DNA of 7,175 bases from Aquirhabdus sp. (GTDB lineage Bacteria; Pseudomonadota; Gammaproteobacteria; Pseudomonadales; Moraxellaceae). The translations under genes and the position numbers were made by a program. A model generated the notes under the pieces. It searched no databases. It was not told where the DNA came from and was given only the letters and a program-made list of their open reading frames with translations. The stretch covers positions 1 through 7,175 of the forward strand of contig JASLFQ010000143.1 of the NCBI GenBank assembly GCA_030150595.1, in the 5' to 3' direction. Shown piece by piece: positions 1-6,145 of this stretch. Every line of letters starts with the position of its first letter. Position 1 is the first letter of the stretch.

Positions 1-2
1 AT

Positions 3-359
3 TTGAGTGGCGCAACAACGACGCTGCCTTTTTATCGAATTGCAGCGAACTTTTCTAATTTTGATGCCTTGAGTGGCTTATCGAAGAATACGGCGGATAG
101 TATCAATGTTGCGGCGACTTGGACAGTGAGTCGCGTAGATGATTCAATCAATTTGACGCCGAACGCACCATCAAGTAAAACGCATTCCATAGTTTGTCGT
201 ATGACTTTTAATTTGCCTGAGGACGCAACGTCAAATTTTGGCGTCAATGCAATTGTCGCTACTTCACGACAAGCGTTGGATAAGGTTGCAAATGCAATTG
301 CGGCGTCCGTGGTGACTTTGGAAGGTGGAGCAAAACCTGCGGATGCGGTTTGTAGCTGA
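3..359 (+). CDS. PqiC/YmbA-like ABC-transport auxiliary lipoprotein, C-terminal part
   Basis: The reading frame is open from the window edge, so this is the 3' end of a longer gene; the TTG at position 3 is probably an internal leucine codon, not a start. The visible 118 residues contain a pattern typical of the ABC_trans_aux (PqiC/YmbA) fold: a strand with YRIAANFSNFDAL, then INVAATWTV, then a strand THSIVCRMTFNLP, and a closing helix with SRQALDKVANAIAASV. Such proteins are periplasmic, outer-membrane-anchored lipoproteins that work with MCE proteins and an ABC transporter in lipid transport. The lipobox and N-terminus would lie left of the window, so the lipoprotein nature is inferred from the family. 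The stop codon is five bases before the next gene, so the two are probably co-transcribed. The assignment rests on recalled family patterns only; a different periplasmic beta-rich protein is possible. Confidence 0.55.
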   Translation: MSGATTTLPFYRIAANFSNFDALSGLSKNTADSINVAATWTVSRVDDSINLTPNAPSSKTHSIVCRMTFNLPEDATSNFGVNAIVATSRQALDKVANAIAASVVTLEGGAKPADAVCS

Positions 360-364
360 TTAAT

Positions 365-817
365 ATGAAACCCTACGAACTTCCTGAAATTATTACGTAT
401 AGCCACTTACTCGTAGAGAGCTTCTTAAAACTCACGGGGCTACGTTTGCTCCCATCTGGTTCAGACCTTACCCAAAGATTGTATGAAGCACCATTTGCAC
501 TGGTGTCGCATGGTACTCAAATTGATCCCATTTTTCGCTATGCCAATCAAACGGCGCAGAAACTTTGGCAAATGTCGTGGGATGAGTTTATTAATTTGCC
601 ATCACGTCTTTCAGCAGAGCCAATGTTGCAGGAAGAGCGTGATCGACTTTTACAAGAAGCGCAGAGTAAAGGCTATATTGATACCTATGAAGGTATTCGT
701 ATTGCAAAAAATGGAGATCGTTTCAAAATTCAAGATACCGTATTGTGGAGTGTGATTGATTCACATGGTGTGCAGCATGGACAGGCTTGTGTCATTCGGC
801 GTTGGGATTTTTTGTAG
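365..817 (+). CDS. MEKHLA domain-containing protein
   Basis: This 150-residue protein matches the MEKHLA family in length and pattern. Recognisable parts are the segment RYANQTAQKLWQMSWDEFINLPSRLSAEP (about 58-86), the ERDRLL helix, GYIDTYEGIRIAKNGDRF (about 102-119), and the W-x-V-x-D...HGQAC ending. The domain is PAS-like and in plants is fused to HD-ZIP III transcription factors; in bacteria it occurs alone and its ligand and role are not established. There is no signal peptide or membrane segment, so it is probably cytosolic. It starts five bases after the stop of the upstream lipoprotein gene. I see no good Shine-Dalgarno immediately before the ATG; the nearest purine-rich stretch (GGAAGGTGGAG, about 320-330) is too far away, so translation may depend on coupling to the upstream gene. 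It converges on rimO. Confidence 0.8.
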   Translation: MKPYELPEIITYSHLLVESFLKLTGLRLLPSGSDLTQRLYEAPFALVSHGTQIDPIFRYANQTAQKLWQMSWDEFINLPSRLSAEPMLQEERDRLLQEAQSKGYIDTYEGIRIAKNGDRFKIQDTVLWSVIDSHGVQHGQACVIRRWDFL

Positions 818-822
818 AATAC

Positions 823-861
823 AAAAAAGCATCTCATCATATTGATCAAATGCTTTCTATT
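823..861. terminator. weak bidirectional terminator between convergent genes
   Basis: AAAGCAT (826-832) pairs with ATGCTTT (850-856), with an inner ATC/GAT pairing in the loop. An A-run before the left arm and a T-rich stretch after the right arm would give U-rich tails in either direction. It lies between the ends of the MEKHLA gene and rimO, where a shared terminator is expected. The stem is short and AT-rich, so efficiency is doubtful. Confidence 0.4.
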
Positions 862-881
862 CAGAAAAATAGATTATAGAT

Positions 882-2231
882 TTATGCGTTTTCTACAACC
901 AAATTCGCATACAGATCATATTCATCTGCATCAGTAATCGTCACGACAACTTTATCACCAGATTTCAAACGTGCTAAATCAGCAGCGGTTAAATCTTCGA
1001 TATACACATGACCATCAATCTCTGGCGCATCCGCATAAGAGCGTGCAATCGCCACTGAATGCTCAAGATCAAACTCATCAATCAAAACGGTGAACGTGCG
1101 ACCTATTCGTGCTTGTAGTTTCTGTGCAGAAATGACTTGTTGAGTTTGCATGAAACGCTCATAGCGTTCCTGCTGAATTTCTGGTGCGACATGATCTGGT
1201 AAATCATTCGCAACCGCGCCATCAACAGGCGAGTAGGTGAAACAACCTACGCGATCAAGCTGTGCTTCTTGCAACCAATCGAGTAGATATTGGAAATCTT
1301 CTTCAGTTTCACCAGGGAAACCAACAACAAACGTAGAACGAATGACAATATCTGGGCACTTCGCACGCCATGCTGCGAGACGCTCTATGGTATTTTCGCT
1401 ATGCGCTGGGCGTTTCATCAGCTTCAAAATGCGCGGACTTGCATGCTGAAATGGAATATCCAAATACGGCAGAATCTTGCCTTCCGCCATCAAATCAATC
1501 ACTGCATCCACATGCGGATATGGATAAACATAATGCAAACGTACCCAAACACCGAGTTGACCTAAAGCCGCACATAAGTCAATAAATTTACTTTTCAGCG
1601 GTTGACCATTCCAGAAATCTAATTTGTATTTCAGATCAACGCCGTAAGCAGAAGTATCTTGAGAAATCACCAAAACTTCTTGTACGCCAGCTTTTACTAA
1701 GTTCTGTGCTTCTTCCATCACACTACTAATTGGGCGAGAAACAAGATCGCCGCGCAAGGATGGAATAATGCAGAAGGTACAACGATGATTACAACCTTCA
1801 GAAATTTTTAAGTACGCATAATGCTTTGGTGTTAAGCGAATGCCTTGTGGTGGTACAAGATCAAGATAAGGGTTATGTTCTGGTGGTTGAGGCACATATT
1901 CATGCACAGCATTCATCACGTCTTGGTAGGCTTGTGGGCCAGTTACCTTAAGCACACTTGGATGCATCGAACGAATTTTATCTTCGTGTTTACCAAGACA
2001 GCCAGTCACAATAACTTTGCCATTTTCGCTGATTGCTTCGCCAATCGCGTCTAGCGACTCTTGTACAGCAGATTCGATAAAACCGCAGGTATTGACCACA
2101 ACTAAATCAGCGCCTGCATAATCTGCGGCAACTTCATAGCCTTCAACCCGCAACTGCGTGAGAATTCTTTCAGAATCAACAAGTGCTTTCGGGCAACCAA
2201 GGGAAACAAAACCAACTTTTGGCGAACTCAT
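882..2231 (-). CDS. rimO: ribosomal protein S12 methylthiotransferase RimO
   Basis: RimO is a radical-SAM enzyme that adds a methylthio group to the beta-carbon of an aspartate of ribosomal protein S12 (Asp89 in E. coli). It uses S-adenosylmethionine and two [4Fe-4S] clusters. The 449-residue length is close to the family norm. The N-terminal UPF0004 domain has its three cluster cysteines at C13 ([12 protein letters not shown]), C49 ([11 protein letters not shown]) and C78 (VTGCLG). The radical-SAM motif CNHRCTFC gives C147, C151 and C154, followed by [12 protein letters not shown]. The C-terminal roughly 70 residues form the TRAM domain, with [14 protein letters not shown] and a final [12 protein letters not shown] typical of RimO and not of MiaB. 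It is transcribed convergently to the MEKHLA gene and divergently from ntrB. No strong Shine-Dalgarno precedes the ATG, but the start fits the family N-terminus ([13 protein letters not shown]). Confidence 0.97.
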   Translation of the reverse strand: MSSPKVGFVSLGCPKALVDSERILTQLRVEGYEVAADYAGADLVVVNTCGFIESAVQESLDAIGEAISENGKVIVTGCLGKHEDKIRSMHPSVLKVTGPQAYQDVMNAVHEYVPQPPEHNPYLDLVPPQGIRLTPKHYAYLKISEGCNHRCTFCIIPSLRGDLVSRPISSVMEEAQNLVKAGVQEVLVISQDTSAYGVDLKYKLDFWNGQPLKSKFIDLCAALGQLGVWVRLHYVYPYPHVDAVIDLMAEGKILPYLDIPFQHASPRILKLMKRPAHSENTIERLAAWRAKCPDIVIRSTFVVGFPGETEEDFQYLLDWLQEAQLDRVGCFTYSPVDGAVANDLPDHVAPEIQQERYERFMQTQQVISAQKLQARIGRTFTVLIDEFDLEHSVAIARSYADAPEIDGHVYIEDLTAADLARLKSGDKVVVTITDADEYDLYANLVVENA

Positions 2232-2267
2232 ACGGCATTACTACTCAGACAAACATTAGACCTGCGT

Positions 2268-2296
2268 ATTGTATGCGCTTTGTGCGATAGACGTAA
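2268..2296 (-). promoter_or_regulatory. candidate sigma-70 promoter for rimO
   Basis: On the minus strand a good -10 box TACAAT (2273-2268) lies 17 bp from a poor -35 TTACGT (2296-2291). A start near 2260 would leave a leader of about 30 bases before the rimO ATG. The -35 match is weak, so this is tentative. Confidence 0.35.
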
Positions 2297-2352
2297 GCAT
2301 TACTGTGATTTATTCAAAAAGAAGCGATGAACGTATAACTTGTCACGCTATG

Positions 2353-2369
2353 TGCATTGTTTTGGTGCT
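2353..2369 (+). promoter_or_regulatory. candidate NtrC-binding site 1
   Basis: The 17-mer TGCATTGTTTTGGTGCT aligns with the enteric NtrC consensus TGCACC-N5-GGTGCA. The GGTGC half is intact and the left half keeps TGCA. It lies about 190-200 bp upstream of the sigma-54 promoter, within enhancer range, and 34 bp (about three helical turns) from a similar site. Only one half-site is fully conserved. Confidence 0.45.
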
Positions 2370-2386
2370 ATATTTGCTGATGAATT

Positions 2387-2403
2387 TGCGTTATTTTGGT
2401 GCG
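2387..2403 (+). promoter_or_regulatory. candidate NtrC-binding site 2
   Basis: The 17-mer TGCGTTATTTTGGTGCG has an intact GGTGC right half, an all-A/T centre (ATTTT) and TGC on the left. It repeats the architecture of the site 34 bp upstream, close to the roughly 32-bp spacing of the two strong NtrC sites of the enteric glnA enhancer. It lies about 160 bp upstream of the -24 element. Confidence 0.45.
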
Positions 2404-2489
2404 AATGAAATATAAAACAGGCGAATGCGCCATATTAACGATCATATCTTTAATTATTTATGGCGATATGAACCTCTAATTTTTAAAAA

Positions 2490-2505
2490 TGTGATTTATA
2501 TCACT
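2490..2505. promoter_or_regulatory. CRP/Vfr- or FNR-type palindrome
   Basis: TGTGA-N6-TCACT sits in an A-rich flank, as in CRP/Vfr sites. Read as GTGAT-N4-ATCAC it also keeps the core of the FNR/Anr site. It is centred roughly 90 bp upstream of the expected sigma-54 transcription start, and over 220 bp from the rimO start codon. Which Crp-Fnr family protein would bind cannot be told from sequence alone; the outer G/C bases favour a CRP type. Confidence 0.5.
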
Positions 2506-2558
2506 TGATGACCTAACAAAAGGTATGTTTCTGATCTTTTTAATAGCTTTGTTAGAAG

Positions 2559-2575
2559 TTGGCGTGTGTTTTGCA
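2559..2575 (+). promoter_or_regulatory. sigma-54 promoter upstream of ntrBC
   Basis: The sequence TTGGCGTGTGTTTTGCA has the invariant -24 GG (2561-2562) and -12 GC (2573-2574) exactly ten bases apart, with flanking TTGGC and TTGCA matching the YTGGCAC-N5-TTGCW consensus. Transcription would start near 2585, leaving a leader of about 118 bases. NtrC, encoded downstream, is a sigma-54 activator, so this points to autoregulation under nitrogen limitation. Confidence 0.7.
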
Positions 2576-2600
2576 CTGTATTGGAAGAGGCTGGTCAATA

Positions 2601-2628
2601 TTGATACGTTGATTTGAAACCTTAGAAT
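2601..2628 (+). promoter_or_regulatory. candidate sigma-70 promoter for ntrBC
   Basis: TTGATA (2601-2606) and TAGAAT (2623-2628) are separated by 16 bp, each with one or two mismatches to consensus. A start near 2635 would give basal expression of ntrBC independent of sigma-54. It overlaps the beginning of the sigma-54 transcript, a common dual-promoter layout. Confidence 0.5.
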
Positions 2629-2694
2629 GCCAATTTTCAGTTGGAACCAATTTTTGTGATTAAAGTCGTCATTTATACAAGTTGTTTGTGCGAT

Positions 2695-2698
2695 GGAG
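2695..2698 (+). promoter_or_regulatory. Shine-Dalgarno that favours the ATG start of ntrB
   Basis: GGAG lies four bases before the ATG at 2703. The in-frame TTG at 2682 has no comparable purine-rich sequence before it, so the ATG is the preferred start. The spacing is a little short. Confidence 0.6.
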
Positions 2699-2702
2699 TG
2701 CT

Positions 2703-3818
2703 ATGAAACTCGAGCAATATCAACGCATCACTGACCATATGCTGACCGCAATTATTTTGGTGCGGTCTGATCTTAGTATTGAGTATCTCAATCCTGCATG
2801 TGAAGCTTTAATCGAGCTCAGTCAATTCAGAGCTTTAAAGCAACCTCTGCTGTCCATCTTGATTGACCAAGATTCGCAATTCGATGCGCAAGTTGCATTA
2901 TCACGATTATTGGCAAATGGTCAGCCCTATACGCGTCGTGAAGCAGTACTCAAAGTTGGTTTACGTGACAAAGTCGTTGATTATACGGCGTCCCTCATCA
3001 TGGATAATGATGCGCCAGATGATGTGACGCACCATCGTATTTTATTTGAAATTCAACCGATGGATCGACTGTTGCGGATTAGTCGTGAAGAACATCTGAA
3101 TCAGCAACATTCCATTGCACGCCAACTTGTCCGTGGCGTTGCTCATGAAATTAAAAACCCATTAGGCGGTATTCGCGGTGCGACACAATTGCTCGCACGG
3201 ACTTTGCCTGAAGCAAGCGCCGAATATACTGACGTCATTATCAGCGAAGTTGATCGTTTACGTCATTTGGCGGATACGATGCTAGGTTCAAGAAAGCCAC
3301 CAGCTTTTGCTTTGGTCAATGTCCATGATCCGCTGGAACGAGTACGGGCATTGATTTTGAGCCAGTTCATGAGTCAGTTTTCATCGCCATCGGAAGATAA
3401 ATTTGAAGTCATTCGTGATTATGATTTGTCTCTACCTGAGATTCGAGCAGATAAAAATCAATTGATTCAAGTCATGCTGAATATCGCAGTCAATGCACTG
3501 CAAGCCATGACTGAGAATGCACACAAAATGCAAGGACGCACCCCAACGCTGACTTTTAGAACGCGTATTTTACGAATGTTTACCATCAATAATACGCTTC
3601 ATCGCAGCGTCATTCAGGTCGATATTGAGGACAATGGTCCTGGTATTCCTGAAGAGTTAGTTGAGTCTATTTTTTATCCAATGGTCACAGGACGTGCCAA
3701 TGGAACTGGGCTTGGTTTGAGTATTGCACACGATATCATCCATCTACATAACGGCATGATTGAATGTCATTCTGTAGCTGGCAAAACAACATTTAGTTTA
3801 TTTTTACCTTGGGAGTAA
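2703..3818 (+). CDS. ntrB: nitrogen regulation sensor histidine kinase NtrB (GlnL/NRII)
   Basis: NtrB autophosphorylates on a histidine and passes the phosphate to NtrC when nitrogen is limiting; PII protein switches it to a phosphatase when nitrogen is plentiful. It is cytosolic. From the ATG it has 371 residues, near the family norm. A PAS-type domain opens the protein (ITDHMLTAIILVRSDLSIEYLNPACEAL compares with the family pattern of L-T-A-V/I...NPA-E-L). The H box GVAHEIKNPLGGIRGA places the phospho-acceptor at His148. The N box (NIAVNALQAM, about 260-269), G1 box (DNGPGIP, about 310-316) and G2 box (GTGLGLSIA, about 334-342) form the HATPase domain. No membrane segment is seen. A longer version starting at TTG 2682 is possible but has poorer initiation signals. 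The stop is three bases before ntrC, whose Shine-Dalgarno overlaps the last codons, so the pair is an operon. Confidence 0.95.
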   Translation: MKLEQYQRITDHMLTAIILVRSDLSIEYLNPACEALIELSQFRALKQPLLSILIDQDSQFDAQVALSRLLANGQPYTRREAVLKVGLRDKVVDYTASLIMDNDAPDDVTHHRILFEIQPMDRLLRISREEHLNQQHSIARQLVRGVAHEIKNPLGGIRGATQLLARTLPEASAEYTDVIISEVDRLRHLADTMLGSRKPPAFALVNVHDPLERVRALILSQFMSQFSSPSEDKFEVIRDYDLSLPEIRADKNQLIQVMLNIAVNALQAMTENAHKMQGRTPTLTFRTRILRMFTINNTLHRSVIQVDIEDNGPGIPEELVESIFYPMVTGRANGTGLGLSIAHDIIHLHNGMIECHSVAGKTTFSLFLPWE

Positions 3819-3821
3819 GTT

Positions 3822-5321
3822 ATGTCGAACGAGACCATTTGGATCATCGACGATGACCGTGCCATCCGCTGGGTACTGGAAAAAACATTCAAAGAAGAAG
3901 GTTTAAACGTCGTCAGCTTTGAAGAGAGCCAAAGTGCGCTGACGCGATTAGAACGGGAACAGCCTGATGTGATTCTGACGGACATTCGTATGCCGGGCAT
4001 GGATGGATTGGCGTTTTTAGCCCGGGTCAAAGAGGCTTATGCGGATTTGCCCGTCATCATTATGACCGCGCATTCAGATTTAGAATCTGCTGTATCGAGC
4101 TACCAAACTGGGGCGTTTGAATATTTACCTAAACCATTTGATATCGATGAAGCACTAGCATTAGTGCAACGCGCAATTCAACATACTGCCCAAATTACGT
4201 CGCGTAATACTGATGACTTGGCGCCCAGTAAACCAATTAAATCTGTTGATATTATTGGTGAATCACCTGCTATGCAGGAAGTGTTTCGTGCGATTGGACG
4301 TTTGGCACAATCACATATAACCGTATTGATTAATGGTGAATCTGGAACGGGGAAAGAGCTGGTTGCACATGCCTTACATCGCCATTCACCTCGTGCAAAG
4401 AAGCCTTTCATTGCGCTGAACATGGCAGCCATTCCTAAAGATTTGATCGAAACAGAACTATTTGGTCATGAGAAAGGTGCCTTTACGGGTGCGAATACGC
4501 AAAGGCAAGGTCGATTTGAGCAAACCAATGGTGGCACGTTATTCCTTGACGAAATTGGTGACATGCCGTTTGAAACACAAACACGATTACTGCGTGTTTT
4601 GGCTGAAGGTGAGTTCTATCGTGTTGGTGGTCATATGCCTGTGCATGTGGATGTGCGTATTATTGCCGCAACTCATCAAGACTTAGAGAAATTAGTTGTA
4701 GAAGGCAAGTTCCGCGAGGATCTATATCATCGCTTGAATGTGATTCGTATTCATATTCCACGATTGCGTGATCGTAGCGAAGATATTCCGATGCTGGCAG
4801 AGCATTTTCTGCAACGTGCTGGACATGAGTTGTCTGTTGAACCTAAACAACTCCGTAGTGAAACAGCAGCATTTCTTCAGCAATTACCGTGGCCAGGTAA
4901 CGTCCGTCAATTAGAAAACACTTGCCGTTGGCTCACAGTTATGGCGAGCAGCCGCGAAGTTCTACTCACCGATTTGCCGCCAGAGTTACGATTACCAACC
5001 AGCGTATTATTACCTGCTGCTGTAAAAACAGAAAATCTCGTTACAGGGCAGCCATCAATACAATCAGTATCTCACTCCTCGTTAGAATGGGATACAGCAC
5101 TTGGATTGTGGGCGAAACAACATTTGATGAATGGTGAGCAACAGATTTTGAATACTGCAACGCCGCTGTTTGAACGCGTCATGATTCTTGCCGCGCTTGA
5201 GCATAGCCAAGGTAAAAAACGATTGGCTTCTGAATTACTTGGATGGGGTCGTAATACGTTGACGCGTAAGCTAAAAGAGTTGGGTATTTCAAGTGTTGAA
5301 GACGATGATGATGCGGCTTAG
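3822..5321 (+). CDS. ntrC: nitrogen regulation response regulator NtrC (GlnG/NRI)
   Basis: NtrC is an enhancer-binding protein that hydrolyses ATP to open sigma-54 promoters of nitrogen-assimilation genes once phosphorylated by NtrB. The receiver domain (about 1-120) has the acidic pair D11/D12, phospho-acceptor D54 ([11 protein letters not shown]), T82 and K104 (LPKPFD). The AAA+ domain (about 143-380) has Walker A GESGTGKE (172-179), the sigma-54 contact loop GAFTGA (219-224), Walker [11 protein letters not shown] (about 237-246) and the [10 protein letters not shown] and [10 protein letters not shown] signatures. The C-terminus has a Fis-type helix-turn-helix ([21 protein letters not shown]) followed by a short acidic tail (EDDDDAA). 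At 499 residues it is somewhat longer than E. coli NtrC (469), mostly in the linker between AAA+ and DNA-binding domains. GGGAG ends six bases before the ATG. Two terminators follow. Confidence 0.97.
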   Translation: MSNETIWIIDDDRAIRWVLEKTFKEEGLNVVSFEESQSALTRLEREQPDVILTDIRMPGMDGLAFLARVKEAYADLPVIIMTAHSDLESAVSSYQTGAFEYLPKPFDIDEALALVQRAIQHTAQITSRNTDDLAPSKPIKSVDIIGESPAMQEVFRAIGRLAQSHITVLINGESGTGKELVAHALHRHSPRAKKPFIALNMAAIPKDLIETELFGHEKGAFTGANTQRQGRFEQTNGGTLFLDEIGDMPFETQTRLLRVLAEGEFYRVGGHMPVHVDVRIIAATHQDLEKLVVEGKFREDLYHRLNVIRIHIPRLRDRSEDIPMLAEHFLQRAGHELSVEPKQLRSETAAFLQQLPWPGNVRQLENTCRWLTVMASSREVLLTDLPPELRLPTSVLLPAAVKTENLVTGQPSIQSVSHSSLEWDTALGLWAKQHLMNGEQQILNTATPLFERVMILAALEHSQGKKRLASELLGWGRNTLTRKLKELGISSVEDDDDAA

Positions 5322-5330
5322 ATAAATCTC

Positions 5331-5376
5331 AATATTCCATAACCAGCGTATAAACGGTTATGGGATATTGTTTTTT
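5331..5376 (+). terminator. intrinsic terminator of ntrBC
   Basis: AATATTCCATAACC (5331-5344) pairs with GGTTATGGGATATT (5356-5369), a 14-bp stem with one G-U pair and an 11-base loop. It is followed by a run of six T. It begins ten bases after the ntrC stop. Confidence 0.85.
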
Positions 5377-5393
5377 CACTAGATTTTTGGCAA

Positions 5394-5434
5394 AAAAAAG
5401 CAACCTTTGATCTTAAGTCATCGGTTGCTTTTTT
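5394..5434. terminator. bidirectional intrinsic terminator
   Basis: AAAAAAGCAACC (5394-5405) pairs with GGTTGCTTTTTT (5423-5434); the GCAACC/GGTTGC core has an A-run on the left and a T-run on the right, so it can work on both strands. It backs up the ntrBC terminator and would block minus-strand transcription coming from the accessory region. Confidence 0.8.
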
Positions 5435-5460
5435 ACGTTTCACCTTCGCGAAACAGAATT

Positions 5461-5490
5461 AATGGTGGGGCGAAGGCAATCGAAGTCTGA
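5461..5490 (-). other. candidate attachment site resembling a tRNA 3' end
   Basis: Read on the minus strand the segment contains ACTTCGATTGCC followed by TTCGCCCCACCA. This resembles a T-loop (TTCGATT) with an acceptor end, discriminator A and CCA. It is one base short of the normal distance from T54 to CCA, and the T-stem does not pair well, so it is not a working tRNA 3' half. Integrative elements that insert in tRNA or tmRNA genes leave such a 3' copy at the far end. It sits exactly where chromosomal genes stop and accessory DNA begins. Confidence 0.35.
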
Positions 5491-5522
5491 ATTTAAGTAT
5501 ATGTTTTATATTGATATAAACT

Positions 5523-5559
5523 TTATGCTTATTGGTTGTTATGCTCACGGTTATGCTCA
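5523..5559 (+). repeat. three short direct repeats, TTATGCTYA
   Basis: TTATGCTTA (5523-5531), TTATGCTCA (5539-5547) and TTATGCTCA (5551-5559) are spaced 16 and 12 bp apart. A small AT-rich dyad (TTTATAT/ATATAAA, 5505-5520) lies just to the left. Being close to the att candidate, they could be arm-type sites for a tyrosine integrase or excisionase sites; this is inference. Confidence 0.5.
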
Positions 5560-5593
5560 TTTCTTAAAGTACCCCCTTAAATATGTTATTTGT

Positions 5594-5629
5594 GTTCCTC
5601 GGTTGACCGTTCCTCACATGTGAGGAACG
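5594..5629. repeat. perfect 22-bp palindrome with an extra half-site
   Basis: CGTTCCTCACA (5608-5618) is followed directly by its exact reverse complement (to 5629), with no spacer. A further GTTCCTC half-site lies at 5594-5600, 15 bp before the one in the palindrome. The form fits an operator for a dimeric regulator or an initiator-binding site. No regulator gene is visible nearby. Confidence 0.65.
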
Positions 5630-5772
5630 TGTCGATTATTTGTCATATTTTTTTTGACTTGAATTTTATTTGATGGTTATTTGATACGCCGCTTACTTTT
5701 CAATCATTGTTTGATGTGCATGGGCTAGTCGTAAATACGCGCAAAACTGCTCACATCTATTCTTTGTGCTCT

Positions 5773-5912
5773 TAGTTAACCAAACCAGTTAACCAAGAGT
5801 AAACCAGTTAACTAAGTTGGTTTACCATCAAATTTACCTATCTATCTGTTATTAAATAATAATATTGAAAATATAGCAAACCAGTTAACCAATTGAGTTA
5901 ACCAGTTAACCG
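5773..5912 (+). repeat. six GTTAAC-centred repeats in two clusters (origin-like)
   Basis: GTTAAC occurs at 5775, 5788, 5807, 5884, 5897 and 5905. Three copies share the 13-base AAACCAGTTAACY (from 5782, 5801 and 5878), and others differ at the edges. The two triplets flank an AT-rich stretch of about 50 bases (5827-5876). Both triplets begin with a 13-bp step. Iterons beside an AT-rich unwinding element are typical of replication origins; an alternative is an operator array. The neighbouring operon encodes a primase-associated protein remnant, which favours the origin reading. Confidence 0.6.
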
Positions 5913-5944
5913 ACTTTTGAAAATTTTTAGACCTAGTCAAACAT

Positions 5945-5972
5945 CGGGCTGCGCAATTGCCCGCCTATTTTT
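5945..5972 (+). terminator. weak terminator-like hairpin
   Basis: CGGGC (5945-5949) pairs with GCCCG (5959-5963) across a nine-base loop, and TTTTT follows at 5968. No plus-strand gene lies upstream, so it may instead be part of the structured cis region. Confidence 0.25.
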
Positions 5973-6035
5973 AGGGTGGGGGAAGTACCTTTTGACTTTT
6001 TGTGGTGGGTATAAATAGGGTCGCTTTTTTGACTC

Positions 6036-6066
6036 TTCCACAAACCTCAATTTGAGGATTGTGGAA
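6036..6066. repeat. 31-bp near-perfect inverted repeat
   Basis: TTCCACAA (6036-6043) and CCTCAA (6045-6050) pair with TTGAGG (6052-6057) and TTGTGGAA (6059-6066), leaving one A-A mismatch and a single central base. No T-run follows on either strand, so it is not a standard terminator; it lies about 75 bases beyond the end of the TubC-like gene and may act as a protein-binding dyad or mRNA 3' stem. Confidence 0.6.
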
Positions 6067-6075
6067 CTTGGTCGG

Positions 6076-6145
6076 ACTGATTGATTATATGCTGATAGCT
6101 TAACAATCAGACTGTTGATTATACCCTTGTTCGCTTAACAATCAG
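6076..6145. repeat. tandem 35-bp direct repeat
   Basis: Two adjacent 35-base units (6076-6110 and 6111-6145) share ACTG, TTGATTATA and GCTTAACAATCAG at matching positions but differ in the middle. In the first, CTGATTG and CAATCAG make it inverted-repeat bounded. Each unit shows TATAAT on the minus strand, but no good -35 at proper spacing was found. The second unit runs over the stop codon of the TubC-like gene. Confidence 0.65.

Larger units (their letters stand above)
5435..6141. other. non-coding region rich in repeats and palindromes
   Basis: No convincing gene is visible on either strand in these roughly 700 bases. The stretch is AT-rich and dense with direct repeats and dyads, each listed separately: a tRNA-like att candidate, TTATGCTCA repeats, a 22-bp palindrome, six GTTAAC repeats around an AT-rich core, two hairpins and a tandem 35-bp repeat. 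It lies between the chromosomal terminators and the 3' end of a disrupted primase-like operon, so it probably holds the cis-acting sites (integration, replication or control) of an integrated element. Confidence 0.6.

Noticed and set aside
32..406. Minus-strand open frame of 124 codons opposite the lipoprotein gene
   Set aside because: It lies wholly antisense to the PqiC-like frame and the start of the MEKHLA gene, and resembles no family.
2682..2702. Seven-residue N-terminal extension of ntrB from TTG
   Set aside because: TTG has no Shine-Dalgarno, while the ATG at 2703 has GGAG just before it and fits the family N-terminus.
5461..5535. A functional tRNA gene on the minus strand
   Set aside because: Only a 3'-end-like piece is visible; spacing from T-loop to CCA is one base short and no anticodon or D arm is found.
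5773..5912. CRISPR array
   Set aside because: The repeats are about 10-14 bp, partly overlapping and unevenly spaced; there are no unique spacers of regular length.
5993..6018. Plus-strand sigma-70 promoter TTGACT ... TATAAA
   Set aside because: The spacing is only 12 bp and there is no plus-strand gene downstream.
6036..6066. Rho-independent terminator for the accessory operon
   Set aside because: On the minus strand the hairpin is followed by an A-run, and on the plus strand by mixed sequence, so there is no U-tract.
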